Part shown: piece after piece, positions 1-6,946 of the stretch
How the letters are laid out: each line of letters begins with the position of its first letter
Position numbering within the stretch: the first letter of the stretch is position 1
Origin: Bordetella parapertussis
Lineage (GTDB): Bacteria; Pseudomonadota; Gammaproteobacteria; Burkholderiales; Burkholderiaceae_B
Reading direction: 5' to 3'
Length of the DNA stretch: 24,021 bases
NCBI GenBank assembly: GCA_945862495.1
Contig: CAMAYM010000035.1
Span: 1-24,021, forward strand
Notes under the pieces: generated by a model
Databases searched by the model: none
The model's input: only the letters and a program-made list of their open reading frames with translations
Told to the model about the DNA's origin: nothing
Position numbers and translations under genes: made by a program

Positions 1-737
1 CCCAGCACACCTGGTGTTTGTAAAAGTGTGGCCGTAATCGCGGCGACTTCCTGTTCGTCGGCAGAATGATCCATCAAGTCGTTAAAGGCACTCGAACCAA
101 AGGTCCAGCCCATTTTGCCAACCATCAAGCCAACAAATAGGGCCGCAATTGGATCCAAAATGGGGTACCCCGCGAGGTTGCCGATAATGCCGATTGCGAC
201 AACAAGGGAGGAGGCCGCATCAGAGCGAGCATGCCAAGCATTTGCGACCAGCATGCTTGATTTGACGCGTTTGGCGATTTTTAGCATGTAACGAAATAAA
301 AGCTCTTTGGAGACGAGTGCCAGTCCAACGATCCAAAGTGCAGCACCATGAACGACCGGAATATCTTCGGGATTCTTGAGCTTTTCAAAGGCAGCCCAAA
401 GCATACCGAGCGCAACGATGATTAACAATACACCTATCACCATGGATGCAGCAGTTTCAAAGCGCTGGTGACCATAGGGATGGTCTTCGTCAGCGTCTTT
501 TTTGCTGTGATGGCTGGCAAAGAGCACAACAAAATCGCTCACTAAATCAGACAAAGAATGCACACCATCTGCGATCAAGGCTTGAGACTTTGCAAAAATA
601 CCCACCACAATTTGGGTCACGGACAACGCGATGTTGACGAATACGCTGACCCACGTGCTTGTGTTTGCGGCGGTGGCACGTTGTTCTACGGTGAACGCTG
701 TATCCTCACTGTCGTCGTGGAGATCAGATAGTTTCAT
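1..737 (-). CDS. Cation diffusion facilitator (CDF) metal-ion exporter, C-terminus cut by window edge
   Basis: This is the N-terminal part (about 245 residues) of a CDF transporter, an inner-membrane divalent metal/proton antiporter. The reading frame is open from the ATG at 737 to the left edge. Seen directly: a hydrophilic N-terminus, TM1 near residues 29-50, the TM2 metal-site signature DGVHSLSD (about residues 57-64), a histidine/acid-rich loop HHSKKDADEDHPYGH after TM2, and the TM5 signature WHARSD (about residues 168-173) with His and Asp four apart, as in the tetrahedral site A of the family. The start of the cytoplasmic domain (DLMDHSADEQE) is visible and the rest lies outside. An AAGGTAA ribosome-binding site precedes the ATG. 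It lies 25 nt downstream of the DadA-like gene and is probably co-transcribed with it. Whether the metal is Zn, Fe, Mn or Co cannot be decided. The family call is firm. Confidence 0.93.
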   Translation of the reverse strand, partial: MKLSDLHDDSEDTAFTVEQRATAANTSTWVSVFVNIALSVTQIVVGIFAKSQALIADGVHSLSDLVSDFVVLFASHHSKKDADEDHPYGHQRFETAASMVIGVLLIIVALGMLWAAFEKLKNPEDIPVVHGAALWIVGLALVSKELLFRYMLKIAKRVKSSMLVANAWHARSDAASSLVVAIGIIGNLAGYPILDPIAALFVGLMVGKMGWTFGSSAFNDLMDHSADEQEVAAITATLLQTPGVL

Positions 738-762
738 TCGCGTTACCTTGTTGAGCTTAAAG

Positions 763-2043
763 TCATTGGTAAAAAGGTTTAAATCGCTGGGGGCTAAAGG
801 GCGCGAGATCAATTTCTGGCTCAGTGCCTGAAGCCAGTTGTGCAACCAGTCGGCCAGTGCGCGCAGAGCCCACCAACCCGACGTGGCCATGTCCATACGC
901 GTGAATAATATCCCGACAGCCCGAGGCAAGACCAATACAGGGAAGTCCATCAGGTGTGCTCGGGCGACGTCCCATCCAGATTTTGATGCGGTCGGTAGAC
1001 AAATCTTGAGGCAGCTTTGGGTAAATCGCCACTAGGTGTTTGCGTAAAATTTCAGCGCGTCGCCAATCGGGTATGTCATCTTTTTCGGCAATTTCAACCT
1101 GACCCGCCACGCGCAGCCCCTGTTCCATTCCGGTCACAATGACTTTGCGGTCCGCAAACATCGTGGGAATACGAGGGCCCGCTTCTGGCGCGCTGATGAC
1201 AGCGTGGTAGCCACGCTCAGACTCAATTGAGACGCGGTCGCCAGCTAAGCGAGCCAGTTCTTTAGATCTTGCCCCGATTGCGATCACGGCTTTATCGCAG
1301 ATGACCTCACCCTGGTCGGTCAGCACAGACTTGAGATGACCGTGTTCGATCCGAAATCCAATGGCTCGGGCATGCATGAATTGCGCCCCTCGCTGTTGAG
1401 CATGTGCAATGAGTGCGGCCGTGTAGGCCCCAGGATTGCGGCAACTTCCTGTCTCTGGGACGAGTACACCAAAGGTGTAGCGACGATCGAGATCAGGTTC
1501 GAGCGCGGCAAGTGCGGAGGCGTCAAGCTCTTGCCACGTAATGCCTTCTTTTCGACGGATGTCCCACGCTTTTGCATCCTGCAAAAAGTGAGACCGAGAG
1601 AGATAGGCGTGTAAAAGCCCTGTGCGCACAATCAAATGACTCACGCCCGCTTGCTCGGCCATTTCTTGATGTAGGGCAGGCGCACCGGCTAGCAGACTGC
1701 GCAGGGCAACGGCTGTGTGCGCTATTTTTGTGTAATTAGAGGCCGCGTTTAGGTAGCGCGCCAACCATGGGAGTGCGCGCGGGAAGTACCTCCAACGGAT
1801 CGCAAGTGGGCCTAGCGGATCGGCAAGCCATTTCGGTACGTTTTTCCATGCGCCAGGCGTCGCTGCTGGCAATACCGAGTGAGAAGAAAGCCAACCCGCG
1901 TTGCCAAAGCTCGCGGCCTGTTCGTCTCCTGGACGATCTGGCTCGATCAAGGTGACGCGTAAGCCAGCATTGAGGCATTGGTAGGCACTGGTTGCTCCAA
2001 TAATGCCCGCCCCGATAATGACAATGTGATCTGTTTGCGGCAT
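763..2043 (-). CDS. DadA-like FAD-dependent amino-acid dehydrogenase/oxidase
   Basis: A 426-residue flavoprotein of the DAO/DadA superfamily, predicted to oxidise an amino acid or other secondary amine and pass electrons to the respiratory chain. The N-terminal Rossmann motif GAGIIG (residues 11-16) and the acidic end of the second strand (LIEPD) bind the ADP part of FAD. ASFGNAGWLS matches the flavin-contacting loop of DadA proteins, and GHGHVGLVGS (from residue 384) is the C-terminal FAD motif. Length fits DadA (about 430 residues). It differs from the second DadA in this window (20659-21954), which has GHGTLGWTMACGSG at the same place, so the two are diverged paralogs and the substrate of this one is unknown. 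The ATG at 2043 has no convincing Shine-Dalgarno sequence, yet no other start preserves the Rossmann strand. The downstream partner is the CDF exporter, not a racemase. Confidence 0.88.
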   Translation of the reverse strand: MPQTDHIVIIGAGIIGATSAYQCLNAGLRVTLIEPDRPGDEQAASFGNAGWLSSHSVLPAATPGAWKNVPKWLADPLGPLAIRWRYFPRALPWLARYLNAASNYTKIAHTAVALRSLLAGAPALHQEMAEQAGVSHLIVRTGLLHAYLSRSHFLQDAKAWDIRRKEGITWQELDASALAALEPDLDRRYTFGVLVPETGSCRNPGAYTAALIAHAQQRGAQFMHARAIGFRIEHGHLKSVLTDQGEVICDKAVIAIGARSKELARLAGDRVSIESERGYHAVISAPEAGPRIPTMFADRKVIVTGMEQGLRVAGQVEIAEKDDIPDWRRAEILRKHLVAIYPKLPQDLSTDRIKIWMGRRPSTPDGLPCIGLASGCRDIIHAYGHGHVGLVGSARTGRLVAQLASGTEPEIDLAPFSPQRFKPFYQ

Positions 2044-2113
2044 AGTAGTCGTGATGACAGGTAAAAAGTTTATAGCCTAAAGTTATTTGGGATTTGTGAT
2101 CGATCCATCGTAG

Positions 2114-2179
2114 CATCAAGGGCTGTTCGCGTCTGTAGACACTTCGGTATGATCTATTTTTTAATTGACGCCCTTGATG
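2114..2179. repeat. Perfect 10-bp inverted repeat in divergent promoter region
   Basis: CATCAAGGGC at 2114-2123 is the exact reverse complement of GCCCTTGATG at 2170-2179, with 46 bp between the arms (56 bp centre to centre). It lies in the 172-bp space between the divergent DadA-like gene and the D-2-hydroxyacid dehydrogenase. A smaller dyad, GTCT-GT-AGAC, lies between the arms at 2131-2140. The geometry would suit a dimeric or looping regulator, but no regulator gene is nearby. The sequence match is certain and its function is inferred. Confidence 0.5.
2148..2153 (+). promoter_or_regulatory. Possible -10 element for the 2216-11651 gene run
   Basis: TATGAT resembles a sigma-70 -10 box and lies 62 nt before the ATG of the first plus-strand gene, between the two arms of the inverted repeat. 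The matching -35 (TTCGCG, 16 nt upstream) is poor, so if this is a promoter it probably needs an activator. The call rests on resemblance alone. Confidence 0.25.
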
Positions 2180-2215
2180 TGCTCAAAAGGGCTTTTGACC
2201 CGGGAGTTGATTTTA

Positions 2216-3139
2216 ATGAAAGCTGTATTTATAGATGCAAGTGCCACGTTAGGTGATGTGGCAGAGCGTTTGCACCGTGCCGACGATATCGCGCTAGTGG
2301 TCAATCGTCAGGTAGACATCACACCTGAACAAATCCCGGCAGTCATGGGTGATGCTGAGATATTGATTGTGGACCACACCGCCGTGCCCACAGACATTGC
2401 CAAGCAATGCAAGGGGCTCAAGCACGTCGTTTTTCTCGGTACCGGCGCGCGCTCCTATATGAATCCTGAGGAGTTAGCGGCAATTGGTATTGAGGTGCAT
2501 ATTATTAAAGGTTATGGCGATACGGCAGTAGCCGAGTGCGCCTTTGCGCTGATGTGGGCCTCAGCCAAAGGTTTTGCCCGCATGGATCGTGAAATGCGCG
2601 TTGGTAATTGGCTGCGTACCGAAGCCGTTCAGCTGACTGGAAAAACACTCGGTTTGATTGGTTTTGGTGGAATTGCGGCTGAAATGGCCCGTTTGGCACT
2701 TGGCGCAGGCATGCAGGTCATTGCTTGGAATCGTACGCCTAAGTCTTATCCGGGCGTTAAATTTGTCACCTTAGACGAGCTTTTGGCTCAAAGTCAGGTC
2801 ATTTCTTTACATTTGTTGCTCAATGATGAAACCAAGGGTTTCATTTCACGTGAGCGCATAGCGCAAATGAAAGATGGCGTGATCTTGGTCAATACCGCCC
2901 GGGGTGCCGTGATCAATGAGCAGGCGATGGTGGATGCCTTGCGTTCAGGCAAAATTTCGCATGCAGGTTTGGATGTTTTTGAAATAGAACCACTTCCAAA
3001 AGATCATCCGTGTACTAAGATTGAAAATGTCACGCTTTCAGCGCATTCAGCCTTCCGAACACCCGAGGCAAGCGACAACCTCATCGAAGCATCTTTAAAC
3101 CACTGCCGCCGAATTTCGGGGCAGGGCACATTGCGTTAA
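2216..3139 (+). CDS. D-isomer-specific 2-hydroxyacid dehydrogenase, NAD(P)-dependent
   Basis: A 307-residue cytoplasmic enzyme of the D-2-hydroxyacid dehydrogenase family, interconverting a 2-hydroxyacid and a 2-oxoacid with NAD(P). The nucleotide-binding domain starts at about residue 141 (TGKTLGLIGFGGIA, glycine motif 149-154). The catalytic triad is recognisable: Arg229 in NTARG, Glu258 in FEIEP and His277 in LSAHSAF. I chose the ATG at 2216 because GGGAG lies about 9 nt upstream and the protein then begins directly with the first beta strand (MKAVFID). An in-frame TTG at 2165 would add 17 residues with no ribosome-binding site. The Bug protein gene follows 10 nt downstream. The substrate is not predictable: glyoxylate/hydroxypyruvate reductase, phosphoglycerate dehydrogenase and other relatives share these motifs. 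It is not a close match to the second family member at 12514-13491. Confidence 0.93.
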   Translation: MKAVFIDASATLGDVAERLHRADDIALVVNRQVDITPEQIPAVMGDAEILIVDHTAVPTDIAKQCKGLKHVVFLGTGARSYMNPEELAAIGIEVHIIKGYGDTAVAECAFALMWASAKGFARMDREMRVGNWLRTEAVQLTGKTLGLIGFGGIAAEMARLALGAGMQVIAWNRTPKSYPGVKFVTLDELLAQSQVISLHLLLNDETKGFISRERIAQMKDGVILVNTARGAVINEQAMVDALRSGKISHAGLDVFEIEPLPKDHPCTKIENVTLSAHSAFRTPEASDNLIEASLNHCRRISGQGTLR

Positions 3140-3149
3140 GGAGATCACC

Positions 3150-4145
3150 ATGCGTCAAAAACTTACACAACTTTCTGTAGCACTCATCGCGGCATCTGCC
3201 TGTAACCTAGCGCTTGCGCAGGCAGATAATAAGTGGCCGACACGCGCCATCACGATCGTGGGTGGCTTTCCAAACGGTTCTGGCATCGATATTTACGCTC
3301 GCAAATTAGGCGAGGCGATCACTGCGGCCTGGAATGTGCCTGTGGTTGTTGAAGCTAAAACAGGTGCAGGCGGCAATATTGCCTCTGATTTAGTCGCGCG
3401 CGCCCAGCCAGACGGTTATACCTATTTGTTTGGGACAGCAGGTACACACGCGATCAATCCTGCACTCTATAAAAAACTTAGTTTTGATGTGGAAAAAGAC
3501 TTTACCCGCATCGCAATTTTGGGTGACGTGCCCAACGTTCTCTTGATCAATCCAAGCAAGCTACCTCAAGTCAAAACCTGTGCAGACTTGCTTAAGCTGA
3601 TGCGGGATAAGCCTGGTGCATTGAATTACGGCTCGACCGGCAATGGCGCCTCCACGCATTTAGCGGGTGCGCAGTTTGCGAATGCAGCTAAAGTCGATAT
3701 CGCCCATATTCCTTATCGTGGTCAGGGACCGGCGATGACGGCTTTATTGGGTGGAGACGTGGAGGTGTTTTTTAATCAGAGCGCACCCGCCATTGCTTCT
3801 GTCAAAGGCGGGCGGACCATCGCGTTGGCCGTGACCAGCCCAACGCGTTTGGCTGCACTGCCTGACGTTCCGACTGTTGCTGAGGCCTGTAATTTGCCAG
3901 GTTTTGTGAGCACGACCTGGTACGGATTATTTGGCCCAGCGAAGCTTCCGGCCGACATTGCAAACAAAATGAGTGCTGAAGTGGTCAAAATTGTCTCGAC
4001 ACCTGCGTTTAAAACATGGCTCACAGACACCCAGGGTATTACGCCTGCCGCAGACCCTAGCCCAGCAGCGTTTGCACGTATTCACCAAGAAGACATGAAA
4101 AATTGGGCTGAGATTGTGAAAATTTCTGGCGCTAAAGTGGATTGA
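3150..4145 (+). CDS. Bug/TctC-family periplasmic solute-binding protein
   Basis: A 331-residue periplasmic binding protein of the Bug (tripartite tricarboxylate transporter receptor, TctC) family. It has a clear Sec signal peptide with probable cleavage after ALAQA at about residue 25. The mature protein begins with the family's WPTRAITIVGGFPNGSGIDIYARKL-like first lobe (residues 29-53), followed by VEAKTGAGGNIASD, DGYTYLFGTAGTHAINPALYKKL and the second-lobe AHIPYRGQGPAM. All are typical positions for carboxylate-contacting loops. An AAGGAG ribosome-binding site lies 6 nt before the ATG, next to the stop of the dehydrogenase gene, so the two are surely co-transcribed. No tctA or tctB membrane subunits are present, so it is an orphan receptor, which is common in Burkholderiales. 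The ligand is probably an organic acid related to the flanking enzymes (inference). Confidence 0.95.
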   Translation: MRQKLTQLSVALIAASACNLALAQADNKWPTRAITIVGGFPNGSGIDIYARKLGEAITAAWNVPVVVEAKTGAGGNIASDLVARAQPDGYTYLFGTAGTHAINPALYKKLSFDVEKDFTRIAILGDVPNVLLINPSKLPQVKTCADLLKLMRDKPGALNYGSTGNGASTHLAGAQFANAAKVDIAHIPYRGQGPAMTALLGGDVEVFFNQSAPAIASVKGGRTIALAVTSPTRLAALPDVPTVAEACNLPGFVSTTWYGLFGPAKLPADIANKMSAEVVKIVSTPAFKTWLTDTQGITPAADPSPAAFARIHQEDMKNWAEIVKISGAKVD

Positions 4146-4163
4146 ACATCGGTTGATTTGGCA

Positions 4164-4193
4164 TCGACGGAGTAGGTAAAAGTGCTTTAGAAT
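4164..4193 (+). promoter_or_regulatory. Possible promoter for the RND efflux genes
   Basis: TCGACG (4164-4169) and TAGAAT (4188-4193), 18 nt apart, resemble -35 and -10 boxes, each with 4-5 of 6 consensus bases. Transcription would start at or near the ATG at 4200, giving a nearly leaderless message. That fits the absence of a good Shine-Dalgarno sequence before this ATG. The gap of 54 nt after the Bug gene is the second-largest inside the plus-strand run's first half, so an internal promoter here is reasonable but unproven. Confidence 0.3.
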
Positions 4194-4199
4194 CCGTGG

Positions 4200-5795
4200 A
4201 TGCATTCAACTCATTCCGCTTTGTGTAAATTGTGGCTCCTCAGACGCTTTTTAATAGTTTTTGGAGCCATTTCTGTTTCCGGTTGCATGGTCGGTCCCGA
4301 CTTTAGGACCCCCGAAGCCAAGCTGCAATCCTCGTATAGCGAGCCGAAAAAAACAGAGTTCACCGACATTGTTCCTACTACCATCGAAAAAACACTGAAT
4401 CCGGTGCGATGGTGGGCAGACTTTAATGATCCGACCCTAAACGATTTGCTGGCAAGGGCAGCGAGAGATAATTTGTCTCTTCAGCGCGCAGCCATTCGCA
4501 TTTATCAGGCGCGCTCTCAAATCGGTGTTGCAGATGCCAGTCTGTTGCCAACGGTTGCATTGTCAGGCAGTGCCGTTCGCAATGATCAACCCAATGCGCT
4601 GACGCAGTTTCTCAACGTCTCATCTCTTTCGACCACGCAGAACTTGGTGGTCCAGGCCAACTGGGAAATAGATTTTTGGGGAAAATACAGACGCGGAATC
4701 GAAAGTACCGTTTCTTCTTTATTGTCCACCACAGCGGCCTATTATGCGGCGGATGTCTCCCTCGCAGCGGATGTGGCCAATACTTACATTACGATTCGCA
4801 ATTATCAGTCTTTGATACGCGTGGCGCGCGCCAACTTGGCACTTCAGGCTGAAAGTTTGCGTATCGCCACGTCCCGCTTTAAAAATGGCGCGACTTCGCA
4901 GCTAGATTTAAGTCAGGCTGAGTCACAGTATGAGCAGACAAAGTCTGAAATCCCAGCCTTAATCTCAGCACTCAAAAATTCCGAGTATGCGATGAGTATT
5001 TTGCTTGGGGAACCTCCAGATTTTTACGAAAAAAACTTCGGTCAATCCAGTGCAAGTTTGCAGCCGCCCAACTCTCTTCAAACGGGTATCCCCAAGGACT
5101 TGTTGCGACGTCGCCCCGATGTGTTGCAGGCTGAATATGCTGCGGCAGCGCAGTCGGCACTGATTGGGGTGAACGCGGCCGCGCTGTATCCGAGTTTTTC
5201 TTTAAGTGGCTATTTCGGATTTCAAAATGTCTCCGTCAACAATGTGAGCCAATCGAGTTTATTTTCTTGGGATAATCGTACCAGCTCTATTGGTGGCAGC
5301 TTTATGTTCCCGTTGTTTTATCGTGGCGCGATTGTTGACCAGATTCGTGTTCAGGATGCGGTCTTCCAAAGCAGTGTGCTGGCTTATCAAAATCAGGTCT
5401 TGCAAGCCCAAAAAGAGGTCGAGCAGGCGATTGTTGCTATTTCAACTACTCGAAGCTCAACCGTTGATCTTAAAAAGTCAGTGGCTGCCGCGCAGCGCGC
5501 CGCTTCACTCGCACTTGATCGCTATAAAGCGGGACAGAACGACTACAACACCGTCATTGTGGCGCAGCAGCAGCTTTTGCAAGTTCAAAATAGCTTGGTC
5601 CAAACTCAAACCAATAATTTGCTTGGTTACGTCGCCGCCTTCAAAGCGCTCGGTGGAGGATGGTCTGGTGAGTTTGTCGTACCTGCCTTGCCCGCTGCGA
5701 TGGTTCAGCAAATGCAGGCAAGAACCAATTGGGGTGATGCCCTAGTTAATCCTGACGAGCCAAGATTAGTGAAGTCAAGCGAGACGATTCAATGA
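4200..5795 (+). CDS. RND efflux outer-membrane factor, NodT/OprM-type lipoprotein
   Basis: A 531-residue outer-membrane channel protein of the TolC-like NodT/OprM family, the exit duct of a tripartite RND pump. The N-terminus has a hydrophobic signal (RRFLIVFGAISVSGC) ending in a lipobox, with the lipidated cysteine at about residue 29, followed by the family hallmark MVGPDF. WWADFNDPTLNDLLARAARDN and the later LLRRRPDVLQAEYAAAAQSALIGV are the conserved helical-barrel repeats, the second being the start of the second structural repeat, with QQQLLQVQNSLVQTQTNNL near the end. The ATG at 4200 is the only sensible methionine, though a TTG at Leu11 would also leave a functional signal. The end overlaps the start of the membrane-fusion gene by 4 nt (ATGA), so the two are translationally coupled. 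Having this gene first rather than last is less usual for such operons. Confidence 0.95.
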   Translation: MHSTHSALCKLWLLRRFLIVFGAISVSGCMVGPDFRTPEAKLQSSYSEPKKTEFTDIVPTTIEKTLNPVRWWADFNDPTLNDLLARAARDNLSLQRAAIRIYQARSQIGVADASLLPTVALSGSAVRNDQPNALTQFLNVSSLSTTQNLVVQANWEIDFWGKYRRGIESTVSSLLSTTAAYYAADVSLAADVANTYITIRNYQSLIRVARANLALQAESLRIATSRFKNGATSQLDLSQAESQYEQTKSEIPALISALKNSEYAMSILLGEPPDFYEKNFGQSSASLQPPNSLQTGIPKDLLRRRPDVLQAEYAAAAQSALIGVNAAALYPSFSLSGYFGFQNVSVNNVSQSSLFSWDNRTSSIGGSFMFPLFYRGAIVDQIRVQDAVFQSSVLAYQNQVLQAQKEVEQAIVAISTTRSSTVDLKKSVAAAQRAASLALDRYKAGQNDYNTVIVAQQQLLQVQNSLVQTQTNNLLGYVAAFKALGGGWSGEFVVPALPAAMVQQMQARTNWGDALVNPDEPRLVKSSETIQ

Positions 5796-6922
5796 GCACG
5801 ATGATGAACAACAAGATGGCAAGACAGGTGTTGGGGGCGTTTATCGCTTTAAGTGCAGTCGTTCTTTTGAGCGCATGCGATAAAAAAGCCGCACCGAAAG
5901 TCAGTCCTCCCCCCTCTGTGACGGTTGCTAAACCTGTCGCACAGGATGTCCGTAGTTTTGAAATTTTTGATGGCAACGTTGCAGCCTATCTCTCAGTGGA
6001 TCTTGAGGCGCGTATCCCAGGCTTTCTGACAAAGATCGCCTTTGATGATGGTGCCTATGTCAAAAAAGATCAGTTGTTGTTTGTCATAGAGCAGGACCAG
6101 TATGCGCAACAGGTCAATTTGACGCGGGCTGTTTTTCAAGAAGCTAAGATTGAAATTACGCGCCAGAAAGCCCTGTTAAAAGATAATGCTACCTCCCAGG
6201 CTGCTGTGGACAAAGCGATGTCTGTTTACCTTCAGGCTAAAGCCAATCTCAAACTGGCTCAGATCAATTATGGCTACACCGAAGTGCGTGCCCCTTTTGA
6301 TGGGTTGATGGGGCGACATCTCATTGACGTTGGCAACTATCTTGGTTCAAGTCCTCAGGGTGTCAAGCTTGCGACGATACAAAAAATTGATCCTATTTAT
6401 GTTTACTTTTCAATTAACGAGCGAGATCTCCTGAAATATCAGAAACGCTATGGCACAGAAAATGAACGTAAATCTCAAGTCAATAAATTACCCATTCATG
6501 TTCAGCTTCAGGGTGAGGAGGGCTATCCCCATACCGGCACGCTGGACTTTGCGGCTAATCTGTTAAGTACCAGTACGGGTTCCTTGCAGTTGCGCGCTGA
6601 GTTGCCTAACAAAAATGCTAGTTTGTTGCCTGGCCTCTACGCAAAAGTACGTGTCGAATATGGTGAGCCTCGTTTAGCGGTCTTGATTCCCAATACGAGC
6701 GTACTGACCGATCAGCAAGGCGATTACGTCTTTGTCATAGATGATGCAAAAAAAGCTACGCGGCGCAACATAAAGCGTGGCCAAAGGTTTGCGCCACTGG
6801 TCGAGGTGACGAGTGGTTTAGCCGCGACCGATACGGTCATTATCAACGGGTTTATCAACGTAAGAGATGGCTTGGTTGTCAATCCAGAACTCTCGACCGT
6901 TGCGCCGTTGCCTGCACGTTAA
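5792..6922 (+). CDS. RND efflux periplasmic adaptor (membrane-fusion protein)
   Basis: A 376-residue periplasmic adaptor of the AcrA/MexA (HlyD) family linking the inner-membrane pump to the outer-membrane channel. A lipoprotein signal ends at LLSAC, with the lipidated Cys at residue 29. Then come the first beta-barrel/lipoyl segment (DLEARIPGFLTKIAFDDGAYVKKDQLLFVIE, described by position about 70-100), a helical hairpin (about 110-155), the second lipoyl half with the typical YTEVRAPFDGLMGRHLIDVGNYLG, and a beta-barrel with DPIYVYFSINERDLLKY. AcrA is about 397 residues, so this is full length. The start at 5792 forms the ATGA overlap with the previous gene. In-frame ATGs at 5801 and 5804 are alternatives that would not disturb the signal peptide. 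The pump gene begins 24 nt downstream. Confidence 0.95.
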   Translation: MSTMMNNKMARQVLGAFIALSAVVLLSACDKKAAPKVSPPPSVTVAKPVAQDVRSFEIFDGNVAAYLSVDLEARIPGFLTKIAFDDGAYVKKDQLLFVIEQDQYAQQVNLTRAVFQEAKIEITRQKALLKDNATSQAAVDKAMSVYLQAKANLKLAQINYGYTEVRAPFDGLMGRHLIDVGNYLGSSPQGVKLATIQKIDPIYVYFSINERDLLKYQKRYGTENERKSQVNKLPIHVQLQGEEGYPHTGTLDFAANLLSTSTGSLQLRAELPNKNASLLPGLYAKVRVEYGEPRLAVLIPNTSVLTDQQGDYVFVIDDAKKATRRNIKRGQRFAPLVEVTSGLAATDTVIINGFINVRDGLVVNPELSTVAPLPAR

Positions 6923-6946
6923 TAGAGTCAGGCAACAGGACTATTC

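Noticed and set aside
1736..2119. Alternative 127-codon frame overlapping the start of the DadA-like gene on the same strand
   Set aside because: It is out of frame with the Rossmann motif and has no recognisable domain. The 763-2043 frame explains the region.
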